Part shown: positions 1 to 11,560 of the stretch, piece after piece
Layout: every line of letters begins with the position of its first letter
Position numbering within the stretch: position 1 is the stretch's first letter
Source: Bremia lactucae
Lineage: Eukaryota > Oomycota > Peronosporomycetes > Peronosporales > Peronosporaceae
DNA length: 64,000 bases
Direction of reading: 5' to 3'
Assembly (NCBI RefSeq): GCF_004359215.1
Contig: NC_090610.1
Span: forward strand, 15,602,759 to 15,666,758
The notes under the pieces: generated by a model
Databases searched by the model: none
Seen by the model: the letters and a program-made list of their open reading frames with translations, nothing else
Told to the model about the DNA's origin: nothing
Program-made: the position numbers and the translations under genes

Positions 1-384
1 AGGGATGACGCCCAGCGTCATCCATGATGACGGCTAGCGTCATCAGTTACGCGAGGTATCTATAAAGATACGCTCGCAATACATATTAAATGATATCTAT
101 AGAGATATCATTTTAATTGGTAAAAATAGGTATTTGTATTTAATTCTATTAAATATAAATCAGTCTGAAATTTACTACCTACTTGGTAAGTGCGCACGAG
201 GAGACGGATTACCGCTCCCGTGACGTCACTTCACCAGAGTTCTTAGTGTGTTGGGTGAGGTCGCTTGCGCGCCCACCACAACTACCTCACTGCACGCAAG
301 AGAAGCAGGTGCAAACCGCTTCCTCGCTGTGCTAGGGTGTGTGCTTAAGTAGAGCGTGGCCGCATTACGACGTGCCCTCCTACA
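1..384 (+). mobile_element. LTR fragment (same repeat as 56126-56639)
   Basis: This stretch is closely similar to the 3' three quarters of the LTR-like repeat at 56126-56639, and both end in CCTACA. The window edge removes its 5' end. A short inverted motif (GATGAC...GTCATC) lies in the first 45 bp. No coding sequence of a matching element is seen beside it, so it is probably a solo or truncated LTR. Which internal region it belongs to is unknown. Confidence 0.7.
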
Positions 385-791
385 TTTTTCCTCCATAAAT
401 TGTTCCTCCATAGTTTTTTCTCATAAAACATTTTATTTCGGCGTTATGTTTATAACAAATGAAATTTTACCGAAGTTGCCCCGTTCCATGTCTCCAGTAC
501 GTAGCTTGAGGATCCAAACCAGCAACTGTGCATTAGGCTCTAAAAACTATTGTTGGACGCAAAACAAATTGCTAATCTGTGCCCTGCAAAGTTCCAGGCA
601 AATTGTGACGTCATTTTTTCTCCTAGCTCGAAAATGTGTTTCGCACACGTCAAAGCAATAATAATGTGTGACACACCGCTCGTATTAGAATGACTGTCCT
701 CGGCCAGCAAATTTTTCCTTAATTCCTACGAGCTTCCCTTCGGCGTCCAGTGACAAAGTGACCGAATCGTTGCGCTCCCTCACCCTTTATT
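385..791 (+). promoter_or_regulatory. 5' flank of eIF2 gamma gene
   Basis: This is non-coding sequence between the LTR fragment and the start codon. A TCATTTTTTC stretch at about 611-620 resembles the oomycete initiator (YCAYTYYY). CTCACCCTTT just before the ATG is a weaker match. The small open frames crossing the region have no recognisable homology and also run into the LTR repeat. The region is assigned as promoter plus 5'UTR by position only. Confidence 0.35.
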
Positions 792-2254
792 ATGCAGGAA
801 CAAGTGCAGAAGCACTTAGCAGTGCAAGACCTATCAAAGCTTAAGATCGAGGAGCTTACCCCACTAACCCAGGAAGTCATCAGTCGTCAGGTGAGCTCAT
901 ACGCAGTCGACCTCTAAAATTGCGGGTTGTTGACATCTTTTCTGACTGCTTTACTACCTGCTAGGCGACAATCAATATTGGTACTATAGGCCATGTCGCC
1001 CACGGTAAATCGACGGTCGTAAAGGCTATTTCAGGCGTACAAACGGTACGTTTTAAGAACGAGCTTGAGCGGAACATCACCATCAAACTTGGCTATGCAA
1101 ACGCCAAAATCTACCGCGCTGAGAACGGCACGGGCATTGGATGCTACCGTGCGTTCGGAAGTTCGAAACCCGACCGTTTTGTGGACGAAAATGATGACAA
1201 GACGACGTGGATCTTGCAGCGGCACGTTTCTTTCGTCGACTGTCCGGGGCACGACATTCTCATGGCGACAATGCTTAACGGGGCCGCTGTCATGGACGCT
1301 GCCTTACTACTAGTAGCTGGTAATGAAGTCTGTCCCCAACCGCAGACGTCCGAGCATCTGGCTGCGATTGAAATCATGCGGCTACAGAACATTATCATTT
1401 TACAAAATAAAGTGGACTTGATTAAAGAAGATGCTGCAGTGGCGCAACACGAGCAAATAAAAAAGTTTGTCGCGGGTACCGTCGCGCACGATGCACCGAT
1501 TATCCCGATTTCGGCTGTATTAAAATACAATGTGGACGTCGTTTGTGAGTACATTTGCCGGAACATTCCGGTTCCCAAGCGAGATTTTACGTCCAAGCCG
1601 AAACTCATTGTCATTCGGTCCTTTGATGTCAACAAGCCTGGAGAAGACGTGGAGAACTTGAAAGGTGGGGTTGCTGGTGGCTCGATTCTTGAAGGGGTGC
1701 TCCGTGTCGGGGATGAGATTGAAGTGCGCCCAGGCATCGTGAGCAAAGACGAGGAAGGCAAGATGACGTGCGTGCCCATTTTCTCGCGTATCGTGTCGCT
1801 GTATGCAGAGAAGAATGACCTGCAATATGCTGTTCCTGGTGGACTTATTGGTGTTGGTACGCACATTGATCCTACGCTCACACGCTCGGATCGTCTCGTG
1901 GGTCAAGTCCTGGGGCTCAAAGGCAGTCTACCGCACGTGTTTACCGAGTTGGAAATTAATTTTTACTTGCTAAAGCGTCTGTTGGGTGTCAAGACCCAGG
2001 AAGGTAGCAAGGCGTCTAAAGTTCAGAAACTTTCAAAAGCTGAAGTGCTGATGGTCAACATTGGATCGACGGCCACTGGAGGCAAAGTGCTGGCTGTGAA
2101 GCAAGATCTGGCCAAAATTCTACTTACGGTGCCAGTGTGTACGCAGGAAGGAGAGAAAATTGCAATCAGTCGCCGGATTGACAAGCATTGGCGTCTCATT
2201 GGTTGGGGCCAGATTCGTCGTGGCAGCCGGATTGAAATTGCCGACTCGGAATAG
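792..2254 (+). CDS. EIF2S3: Translation initiation factor eIF2 subunit gamma
   Basis: This is the GTPase subunit of eIF2, which carries initiator Met-tRNA to the 40S ribosome in the cytosol. Two exons (792-890 and 965-2254) are joined across a 74-nt GT-AG intron (891-964), giving 462 residues, the normal length for eukaryotic eIF2 gamma. The GTP-binding motifs are all present: G1 GHVAHGKST directly after the intron, G3 DCPGHD, G4 NKVD, then a SAV element. The segment [17 protein letters not shown] followed by CPQPQTSEH is diagnostic of eIF2 gamma rather than EF-Tu. Domains II and III follow ([16 protein letters not shown]) and the protein ends IEIADSE. The first exon supplies the family N-terminal extension ([12 protein letters not shown]), which supports the ATG at 792. 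It converges on the leucyl-tRNA synthetase gene with 188 bp between the two stop codons. No defects are seen. Confidence 0.97.
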
Positions 2255-2442
2255 AAGACATGCGTGTCCACTTTTTCTTTTGTACTAGCTACGAACAGGT
2301 CATTGTGCGCTAGTATGCAACAATGAGCTTAGCTAAAGATTGAAAGTGCAAGAAAGCGAAGTTTGCAGCTTGTGTAGTCAATTTCGTTGATTTTGTTGTA
2401 TGCGAAAGCTTTAAAACAAGATTAAAAGAACTTCTGAATTTA

Positions 2443-5400
2443 TTAAGCATAGACAAATAGGGCGGGCTTGCCTGGCGAAGCCGTCTCCATCCTCTTCAAG
2501 TCTGCATCGGGAATGTCTTCACCCACGTAATAGAACTAAGAATTGCATAAACGTACGTTATGATCCGACCGTTATTAATCATGCCTGGGTTACCGTACCT
2601 CAATATCTTCGAGATCAAGAGAACGACAGAGGTAAACCTTGTTCGTAACAAGGACGCTCTTCTGATCATATGGCATCCTGCACCATCCGGAACAAAAGAG
2701 AAAGTTTATGAATACAAAACATCGAGCAAATGTACCGATAAGTCGATACCGTACCTCAATTCAAGAGCTTCACGGCCACGCAGTTCCGCTTCCGTCTTGA
2801 CAAAGGCAGCAAATTGCATCACGTTTTTCGTGAGCTTCTTTAGCGAATCGTCCCTGAGAAGCGCACCCTTTAGCTGCTGCAAAAAGTCAGCAGAAAATTG
2901 CCTTGTCTTGTCATCAAAAAGACCGTCCATAAGCAGGAGAACTTTTTGCTGCCACACAGGAAACTCTGACGTCAGGTACACGTGAGCGTGCGTCCCTTTC
3001 TTGGCTACCTCAGCCGGTGCTGCATTCTTTTTCCCCTTCTTTTTGCTATTATTCTTGGCAAGGACCTCACGGAAGCTACGAGTTACCTTGTTTAGGAAGT
3101 CTCCCGCACGTAAGAGTCCATGATCAACCTCCTCAGCCACAGGCCAGGGAGCCACCGACACAAAGCCAGTCTTGCCAATAGCAGTCCACATGGACTCGCA
3201 AAAGTGCGGACAGATTGGTGATAGAATAACAAGTTGTGACTCAATAAATCGCATTGTTACATCATGGTGCATAGGCACTTCACTACGGGAACAGATGTCC
3301 CGATACGAGTCTCGAGCAATCTGGTACTCAAAGAACCCCGAGTGCAGACCTTCACGCCATTGCAGACGCTCGTAGAACGAAGCCGTCGTAATTATAAGAT
3401 TGTTCATCTGGTTTAAAAACACCTTGTCGTTAAAGTTGTGTTCACCGTAGCGTAGCAACGCCTTGTCTTCCAAAACTCGTTTAATCCACTCCTCTTCGGT
3501 TGTGAGACGCAAGATGGCCATACGACACGTGTCCAATGCATAGTTGGCATCGTCCATGCCGTCACCAGCGTCAGCACACGCAAAACGTGTGGCATCAGCA
3601 CCAAATTCGGCGGCGCAGTCTTTGAGCGTAAGAAAATTTCCCATCGATTTCGACATCTTCTTACCGTCTACTTGAACATGACCATTCGTAAAAAAGCCTC
3701 GCGGCCACTTGGACGGATCGTCTCGCCAGATTTCTACGTGGTTGTACAGACACATCGACAAGTGATTGCGAATCAAGTCCTTGCCAGACGCACGGACGTC
3801 AACAGGGTACCAGTATTCAAATTCGTCCCGAAATTGTTTCAGAACATCAAGAGGGATCGTCGACTCAGTGGGGGGCGATGCCTTAAGAAAAATGTAGTCA
3901 AAAACCTCCTTGGTCATTTGCTCAGGCTTAATGCCGTGCGGTCCTAAAAGGGACCCGTCCAGATTGGCATGCAAATGGTGCGCGATAGTATAATACGCCA
4001 TGTAAATAGTCGAATCGGTAAGTGACTCAACCACAAATTCGGGGTCCCAAGGAAGTCGCGTACCCAGACCAGACTGTCGGCATGGCGCCCACTCTTTCAG
4101 CCAACCAAGAGTCGATTTGTACTCACCTAGCGCCACTGGATTGTATGCGTTAAAGCTCTTCGGATCGCTTATGTGATCCATCACACGTTTTTTCCAGTCC
4201 TCTGCACCGTACGTCAAATACCACTGATCCAACTGCGCAACGACACACTCATCCCCACTTCGCGACATAACTAGAGACTCAGTCTCCCAGTATGGAATAG
4301 CGTGTCCAGCTTCCATTAACTCTTGGCGCATCACAGCCTTGGCATCGCACACCTTCTGACCTTTTTGGGAGCCAACAAGAAGCACACCTTCATAAAATCC
4401 TTTAAGGTATACAAGCTCCTTGGCCTTGGCCAATTTATCCTTGTCATTCTGCGAAACAATCTTCAACTCATTGCAAACTTTTTCAGCCGCCATGTCTCCA
4501 AAGCCCGGAATCTCAATAATGGGTACAGGCTCGTACGGTAGCACCATGTGGTCCGCGATGCCGAACTTTTTACGCAGAGCAGGCTTTTGTTTCAAGTCAC
4601 GGAAGGCTGCAAAATCATCGGGCGAGTCGGACGGGACACTCATGACCACACCACTTCCCTTGCCCATCGAGATCGAAAGCAGCGGCAGTGTATATATCGT
4701 GTCGTACGGAGCTTTAGGAGACGATAATGGCAAACCAAGCAAGTCCCATCCCTTAAGCTCAAGTAAACACTCTTCTTTTCCCCAAACACGCGAGAATTCT
4801 TGGTGCGCCAAATTACGCGCCGCACGATGGCTCATTATAAGCACGTCATTGTCGTGATTGATCACAAAAGCACCATAGTCGCCCTCAGGCAGCACGAAAC
4901 AATTTGTCTGGCCATAGAGCGTCTCAGGACGTAGCGTAGCCGCCGCCAGATACACCTTCTTACCAGCAAGAGTAGCTAATGAATTCGAAAAGGGTTCCTG
5001 TACACGAAGCTTGGCGAGCGTGTACTCCTGAGGGCCTATGCCTTCTCCAGACGCCCGGTCGTGGTCAGCACAACTCTGTCCATCCACAATGGAATAGACA
5101 TTAGGCCGTTTGCCACGTACAATGCGTTTCTGTTCATTCAACTTGTTTAGTTGCCAAGTCACAAAGGCATTGTAGAACGGGTTGACGTCCGTCGTGATAA
5201 AAGAGCGACGCCAGTCAATCGTCATCCCAAAACGTTTAAGGTCAGCGATAGCGTGTGGAGGAAAGTATTGGAGCCAATGAAGCGGATTCTGAAACTTGAA
5301 AATTTCATTCTCAGGGATGTGTGAGATCTTAAGGATATCGTACTGATGCACGACACCGCCGGTCTTGGCTGCAGCTTTCGGTTTCTTTCCTTGCGCCTTA

Positions 5401-5888
5401 TTCAAAGAATTTTCGATCGCATTTTCGAATTTTGTGGTAAGATCGCGTGAAAAGTCTGGCGGGTTGCCGAACTGCTCGAACTCACGCTTAAGCTTATTTG
5501 CGGCGGCTTGGATGGGCATCCCCGTGCAGTGGAAGCCAAAGGGGAAGATGACGTTTTCACCCTTCAAACGGTGATAGCGAGATGCAAATTCTACTTTCAG
5601 GAGTGTAAACAGGTGACCAACGTGCAAGTAGCCATTCATGTATGGAAATGGGAATGTGACCATGTACTTTGGCTTGCTCGAGTCGGGGTCCGATTCAAAG
5701 AGCTTTTCAGCTTCCCACTTGGCAATTACTTGGAGCTCCATGCCGATTAAGTGATCACGACGTGCCATTTTTTTGGCAGGCGCATAAGTGTCTTCTTTCT
5801 GCACATTATTCATGTTGTCCGTCACGTTCTCCATGATACGGCAGTCGGGGGGCTTACGGCCAGTCAGAATCGGCTTTGACGCCACCAT
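2443..5888 (-). CDS. LARS1: Leucyl-tRNA synthetase, cytosolic
   Basis: This class I aminoacyl-tRNA synthetase charges tRNA-Leu in the cytosol. The exons on the minus strand are 5888-2755, 2677-2599 and 2535-2443. The introns are 2754-2678 (77 nt) and 2598-2536 (63 nt), and both donors read GTACGG. The product is about 1101 residues, near the usual size of the eukaryotic/archaeal-type enzyme. The HIGH box is HVGH in [13 protein letters not shown], the KMSKS box is [10 protein letters not shown], and between them lies the large CP1 editing insertion. Without splicing, the frame runs past the first donor and stops at 2706, losing the C-terminus. The two small exons restore a family-like tail that includes [17 protein letters not shown] and ends FVYA. 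The start is the ATG at 5888; an internal in-frame Met (MENVTDN) is an alternative. No mitochondrial presequence is evident. The 5' part is repeated at 7399-9671. Confidence 0.96.
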
Positions 5889-6197
5889 GAGCAGTTTACC
5901 TACATAAGAGCAAATCTAGTTAAAGAACATACTTTACAAAAACTACTATTCTTTCTTAATTGATTATTTTGGGATCCAGGTTTGAGGTATTTTTATTGAC
6001 TAAAATGATTTAGTTTGTATCATGAAATGCATATTAACTTAGTGAAAGGGTTGAATCCGAATGGTGCAGACGCTCGGCTCGAGCTCCCACATCGTTATTG
6101 TATCGTCTTAGGAGTATACAGCATTGAGGACTTCACCAGCAATACAAAGCAGTGCGACGGGCTGAAGATGCCACACAAACCCGTTCAGTACACTTTA
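5889..6197 (-). promoter_or_regulatory. 5' flank of leucyl-tRNA synthetase gene
   Basis: This is 309 bp of AT-rich non-coding sequence between the LARS start and a family A LTR. No clear initiator is seen. It recurs, apparently identical, at 9672-9980. A short frame (6015-6245) runs from it into the LTR and is not considered a gene. Confidence 0.4.
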
Positions 6198-6408
6198 TGT
6201 AACGGGGTGTATCGTTACTTAAAATTAACACTTAAAGCTTGTTGATAAATATATTATCTAAAAGGTAGATAATATTTGGAGGATACTATTTTAAATAGTA
6301 ATGTTCAGAAATCTTATCCATAAATAGGTATAGGCCATTATATATATTTATCCCGCAGACTAATCAACTGTAGATGTAAACAAAAGAGAGAGACAGATAA
6401 GATAAGAT
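6198..6408 (+). mobile_element. Family A LTR, 5' part, cut by assembly gap
   Basis: It begins TGTAACGGGGTGTATCGTTA and follows the family A LTR consensus (compare 20124-20562) until the run of N. It ends inside a GATAA microsatellite, which probably caused the assembly break. Confidence 0.85.
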
Positions 6409-7398
6409 NNNNNNNNNNNNNNNNNNNNNNNNNNNNNNNNNNNNNNNNNNNNNNNNNNNNNNNNNNNNNNNNNNNNNNNNNNNNNNNNNNNNNNNNNNNN
6501 NNNNNNNNNNNNNNNNNNNNNNNNNNNNNNNNNNNNNNNNNNNNNNNNNNNNNNNNNNNNNNNNNNNNNNNNNNNNNNNNNNNNNNNNNNNNNNNNNNNN
6601 NNNNNNNNNNNNNNNNNNNNNNNNNNNNNNNNNNNNNNNNNNNNNNNNNNNNNNNNNNNNNNNNNNNNNNNNNNNNNNNNNNNNNNNNNNNNNNNNNNNN
6701 NNNNNNNNNNNNNNNNNNNNNNNNNNNNNNNNNNNNNNNNNNNNNNNNNNNNNNNNNNNNNNNNNNNNNNNNNNNNNNNNNNNNNNNNNNNNNNNNNNNN
6801 NNNNNNNNNNNNNNNNNNNNNNNNNNNNNNNNNNNNNNNNNNNNNNNNNNNNNNNNNNNNNNNNNNNNNNNNNNNNNNNNNNNNNNNNNNNNNNNNNNNN
6901 NNNNNNNNNNNNNNNNNNNNNNNNNNNNNNNNNNNNNNNNNNNNNNNNNNNNNNNNNNNNNNNNNNNNNNNNNNNNNNNNNNNNNNNNNNNNNNNNNNNN
7001 NNNNNNNNNNNNNNNNNNNNNNNNNNNNNNNNNNNNNNNNNNNNNNNNNNNNNNNNNNNNNNNNNNNNNNNNNNNNNNNNNNNNNNNNNNNNNNNNNNNN
7101 NNNNNNNNNNNNNNNNNNNNNNNNNNNNNNNNNNNNNNNNNNNNNNNNNNNNNNNNNNNNNNNNNNNNNNNNNNNNNNNNNNNNNNNNNNNNNNNNNNNN
7201 NNNNNNNNNNNNNNNNNNNNNNNNNNNNNNNNNNNNNNNNNNNNNNNNNNNNNNNNNNNNNNNNNNNNNNNNNNNNNNNNNNNNNNNNNNNNNNNNNNNN
7301 NNNNNNNNNNNNNNNNNNNNNNNNNNNNNNNNNNNNNNNNNNNNNNNNNNNNNNNNNNNNNNNNNNNNNNNNNNNNNNNNNNNNNNNNNNNNNNNNNN
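6409..7398. other. Assembly gap (990 N)
   Basis: This is a run of 990 undetermined bases. The sequence after it (7399 onward) repeats 3616-6408 at a constant offset of 3783 bp. The two contigs on either side therefore overlap rather than flank missing sequence. Confidence 0.98.
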
Positions 7399-9671
7399 CA
7401 GTCTTTGAGCGTAAGAAAATTTCCCATCGATTTCGACATCTTCTTACCGTCTACTTGAACATGACCATTCGTAAAAAAGCCTCGCGGCCACTTGGACGGA
7501 TCGTCTCGCCAGATTTCTACGTGGTTGTACAGACACATCGACAAGTGATTGCGAATCAAGTCCTTGCCAGACGCACGGACGTCAACAGGGTACCAGTATT
7601 CAAATTCGTCCCGAAATTGTTTCAGAACATCAAGAGGGATCGTCGACTCAGTGGGGGGCGATGCCTTAAGAAAAATGTAGTCAAAAACCTCCTTGGTCAT
7701 TTGCTCAGGCTTAATGCCGTGCGGTCCTAAAAGGGACCCGTCCAGATTGGCATGCAAATGGTGCGCGATAGTATAATACGCCATGTAAATAGTCGAATCG
7801 GTAAGTGACTCAACCACAAATTCGGGGTCCCAAGGAAGTCGCGTACCCAGACCAGACTGTCGGCATGGCGCCCACTCTTTCAGCCAACCAAGAGTCGATT
7901 TGTACTCACCTAGCGCCACTGGATTGTATGCGTTAAAGCTCTTCGGATCGCTTATGTGATCCATCACACGTTTTTTCCAGTCCTCTGCACCGTACGTCAA
8001 ATACCACTGATCCAACTGCGCAACGACACACTCATCCCCACTTCGCGACATAACTAGAGACTCAGTCTCCCAGTATGGAATAGCGTGTCCAGCTTCCATT
8101 AACTCTTGGCGCATCACAGCCTTGGCATCGCACACCTTCTGACCTTTTTGGGAGCCAACAAGAAGCACACCTTCATAAAATCCTTTAAGGTATACAAGCT
8201 CCTTGGCCTTGGCCAATTTATCCTTGTCATTCTGCGAAACAATCTTCAACTCATTGCAAACTTTTTCAGCCGCCATGTCTCCAAAGCCCGGAATCTCAAT
8301 AATGGGTACAGGCTCGTACGGTAGCACCATGTGGTCCGCGATGCCGAACTTTTTACGCAGAGCAGGCTTTTGTTTCAAGTCACGGAAGGCTGCAAAATCA
8401 TCGGGCGAGTCGGACGGGACACTCATGACCACACCACTTCCCTTGCCCATCGAGATCGAAAGCAGCGGCAGTGTATATATCGTGTCGTACGGAGCTTTAG
8501 GAGACGATAATGGCAAACCAAGCAAGTCCCATCCCTTAAGCTCAAGTAAACACTCTTCTTTTCCCCAAACACGCGAGAATTCTTGGTGCGCCAAATTACG
8601 CGCCGCACGATGGCTCATTATAAGCACGTCATTGTCGTGATTGATCACAAAAGCACCATAGTCGCCCTCAGGCAGCACGAAACAATTTGTCTGGCCATAG
8701 AGCGTCTCAGGACGTAGCGTAGCCGCCGCCAGATACACCTTCTTACCAGCAAGAGTAGCTAATGAATTCGAAAAGGGTTCCTGTACACGAAGCTTGGCGA
8801 GCGTGTACTCCTGAGGGCCTATGCCTTCTCCAGACGCCCGGTCGTGGTCAGCACAACTCTGTCCATCCACAATGGAATAGACATTAGGCCGTTTGCCACG
8901 TACAATGCGTTTCTGTTCATTCAACTTGTTTAGTTGCCAAGTCACAAAGGCATTGTAGAACGGGTTGACGTCCGTCGTGATAAAAGAGCGACGCCAGTCA
9001 ATCGTCATCCCAAAACGTTTAAGGTCAGCGATAGCGTGTGGAGGAAAGTATTGGAGCCAATGAAGCGGATTCTGAAACTTGAAAATTTCATTCTCAGGGA
9101 TGTGTGAGATCTTAAGGATATCGTACTGATGCACGACACCGCCGGTCTTGGCTGCAGCTTTCGGTTTCTTTCCTTGCGCCTTATTCAAAGAATTTTCGAT
9201 CGCATTTTCGAATTTTGTGGTAAGATCGCGTGAAAAGTCTGGCGGGTTGCCGAACTGCTCGAACTCACGCTTAAGCTTATTTGCGGCGGCTTGGATGGGC
9301 ATCCCCGTGCAGTGGAAGCCAAAGGGGAAGATGACGTTTTCACCCTTCAAACGGTGATAGCGAGATGCAAATTCTACTTTCAGGAGTGTAAACAGGTGAC
9401 CAACGTGCAAGTAGCCATTCATGTATGGAAATGGGAATGTGACCATGTACTTTGGCTTGCTCGAGTCGGGGTCCGATTCAAAGAGCTTTTCAGCTTCCCA
9501 CTTGGCAATTACTTGGAGCTCCATGCCGATTAAGTGATCACGACGTGCCATTTTTTTGGCAGGCGCATAAGTGTCTTCTTTCTGCACATTATTCATGTTG
9601 TCCGTCACGTTCTCCATGATACGGCAGTCGGGGGGCTTACGGCCAGTCAGAATCGGCTTTGACGCCACCAT
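7399..9671 (-). pseudogene. LARS1: Second partial copy of leucyl-tRNA synthetase (probable assembly duplicate)
   Basis: It encodes the N-terminal portion of the same enzyme, from the ATG at 9671 through the KMSKS motif to where the N-run begins. The equivalent region in the first copy is 3616-5888. The encoded residues are identical over the whole overlap, and the upstream flank and LTR repeat as well. Anything read through the gap is undefined, so there is no C-terminus. I infer this is the same locus assembled twice (unmerged contig or haplotype) and not a biological tandem duplication. It should not be counted as a second gene. Confidence 0.85.
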
Positions 9672-9980
9672 GAGCAGTTTACCTACATAAGAGCAAATCT
9701 AGTTAAAGAACATACTTTACAAAAACTACTATTCTTTCTTAATTGATTATTTTGGGATCCAGGTTTGAGGTATTTTTATTGACTAAAATGATTTAGTTTG
9801 TATCATGAAATGCATATTAACTTAGTGAAAGGGTTGAATCCGAATGGTGCAGACGCTCGGCTCGAGCTCCCACATCGTTATTGTATCGTCTTAGGAGTAT
9901 ACAGCATTGAGGACTTCACCAGCAATACAAAGCAGTGCGACGGGCTGAAGATGCCACACAAACCCGTTCAGTACACTTTA
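9672..9980 (-). repeat. Duplicate of LARS 5' flank
   Basis: It matches 5889-6197 at the same 3783-bp offset. It is part of the same overlap. Confidence 0.9.
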
Positions 9981-10439
9981 TGTAACGGGGTGTATCGTTA
10001 CTTAAAATTAACACTTAAAGCTTGTTGATAAATATATTATCTAAAAGGTAGATAATATTTGGAGGATACTATTTTAAATAGTAATGTTCAGAAATCTTAT
10101 CCATAAATAGGTATAGGCCATTATATATATTTATCCCGCAGACTAATCAACTGTAGATGTAAACAAAAGAGAGAGACAGATAAGATGTGATAAGATAAGA
10201 TAAGATTTCAATTGCATGTTTAGTATTAGTTTATAATTAGTTCAAGTTAACAGATAGAAAGAAGAGATACTTAATTATATTAACACTTTTCATCTTACCC
10301 TCCTTAAGCTAGTTACCTTAAAGATATGTCTTCCTCTGCACGTACTAGTGTACGTGAAATAATGTAAGGCACCACTCGCAACTGAAGAAGTGCGAAGTGG
10401 ACTCAACTGAAGCAGTACAAGTGGTATTGTCCCTTTTCA
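9981..10439 (+). mobile_element. Family A LTR (about 459 bp)
   Basis: It starts TGTAACGGGGTGTATCGTTA. The 3' end is decayed (TGTCCCTTTTCA where other copies have TGCCCCGTTACA). It is followed by a degenerate primer-binding region (TAGTAGGACTTTG) and a gag remnant, so it was once a 5' LTR. The GATAA microsatellite inside is longer than at 6390-6408. Confidence 0.85.
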
Positions 10440-10910
10440 CTTAGTAGGACTTTGTCGTCCGTCCAGGGACACATTTGCTTGTTGTCAGGTGGACTTTGTC
10501 AATGATTTGGGAATTCTCTTGATGTTGTCGTCATTAGGGCGCTTTGTCTCTTCGACGCTTTGCTGTCGCATTCCCTCAATCAAATTTGGCAGGTCGTGCC
10601 AAAACTTGGGCATTGGGCCTTAAGTTGCGCGATTCATACGTCTTTGAGTCGCTAGAGGCTTTTAAAGCCCGGCTCAAACAGACGATTGAAGTGCCAATTT
10701 TTGGCAGCGCTGGTTCTGCGCTTCTGATTCTCAAGAAGCGAGGTTATGTTTTCGCGTATGCCAGGTCATGGGTTCTGGACCTCATAACTCGTGTCGTCTT
10801 GGAGGACGTTGATTACGGTGTTCTTGAGGCTTTCTGATGCTAAAGTCCTCCTGTTCCGCAACGGATATTGCTTCTTCAAGCGTATCCAGTTCCAAGCGGA
10901 ACAGGTGAGT
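10440..10910 (+). pseudogene. Family A gag remnant with an inverted 3' half
   Basis: From about 10562 the frame matches family A gag (NLAGRAKTWALGLKLRD, then FESLEAFKARLKQT). From about 10765 to 10910 the DNA instead matches the reverse complement of the family A gag segment at about 43060-43200 (for example CTGTTCCGCAACGGATATTG). The apparent 97-codon frame is therefore half sense gag and half antisense gag. The N-terminal gag region is deleted. Confidence 0.7.
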
Positions 10911-11560
10911 CCTTACGGGAGAAGAGGCACCTCAAGCTGTGGAACCGCATAAGAACATTTGTAGAAGTTTATGTGCGGAAGCACGAATTATTTACGTTCG
11001 GCCTGTCCCCTACGCACAATGCGTAAAGCTCGCAAGAGCACCAACTCCAACCTATACCACAAATCTGGCACGGTGCGAGAAAACGTCGAAATCCATTAGG
11101 TGCGGTGCGCCCTACCTAGGCTCTGTCAACTTCTTGGAGGTGAGAGTTAACAGGACCTAGTCCAATTAGCTCGGCGCGTAATGGCGTGGGGCGTGATTTA
11201 AAGCCTGGCTTGTTAGTCGCTCAAGCGACTGTGAAGGGCTTTGATAAGCCAAGGTCACTTTTAAATTGACTCAGGAGTATCTTGCAATTATGCTCGACAT
11301 CTTTCCCTTTAGAAGAATCAACAGTATGTTATGTTGAGGCGCTTAAAGCGCATGAAAGTGATACAATCACTGTTCGTTTAGCGACTGGGACTCGTGTCAC
11401 TGTTCCTAAAGTTTAATTGAACTAAGGAAAGAAGTTTCTGGACTTTGACAGTGTGGAACGCTGTCTCGTCCTTGATTTGGACTCGAGATATGATTTCATC
11501 CTTGGTATGGCCTGGCTTGAACGCCATGAGCGATGAATCGATTGGAGGTCTAAGACTTTA
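10911..11560 (+). pseudogene. Family B gag C-terminus and protease, broken
   Basis: The zinc-knuckle region lies near 10960-11030 and the protease region at about 11180-11560. The closest parallel is 54720-55200 on the minus strand, where the knuckle reads CYMCGSTKHLRPAC and the protease DSGAS. Here the protease DSG is disrupted by a stop, but the end of the fold (SRYDFILGMAWLERHE) is still legible. It is non-functional. Confidence 0.65.

Noticed and set aside
356..661. 101-codon plus-strand frame before eIF2 gamma
   Set aside because: It starts inside an LTR fragment and has no recognisable similarity or codon bias. Treated as chance.
1144..1906. Long minus-strand frames (245 and 128 codons) opposite eIF2 gamma
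   Set aside because: They lie wholly inside a well-conserved plus-strand coding exon, have no homology and no promoter. They are shadows of the real gene.
2560..5750. Plus-strand frames opposite leucyl-tRNA synthetase (for example 4420-4857, 145 codons)
   Set aside because: They are antisense to conserved synthetase motifs and repeated only because the locus is assembled twice. No supporting features.
6360..9671. A continuous 1103-codon synthetase frame through the N gap
   Set aside because: About 330 residues are undetermined, and the tail after the gap comes from LTR sequence. It is not a real open frame.
10020..10210. Hairpins near GATAATAT and the GATAA run as a regulatory RNA or array
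   Set aside because: They recur in every family A LTR and are part of LTR structure. No spacer-repeat organisation, so no CRISPR or riboswitch.
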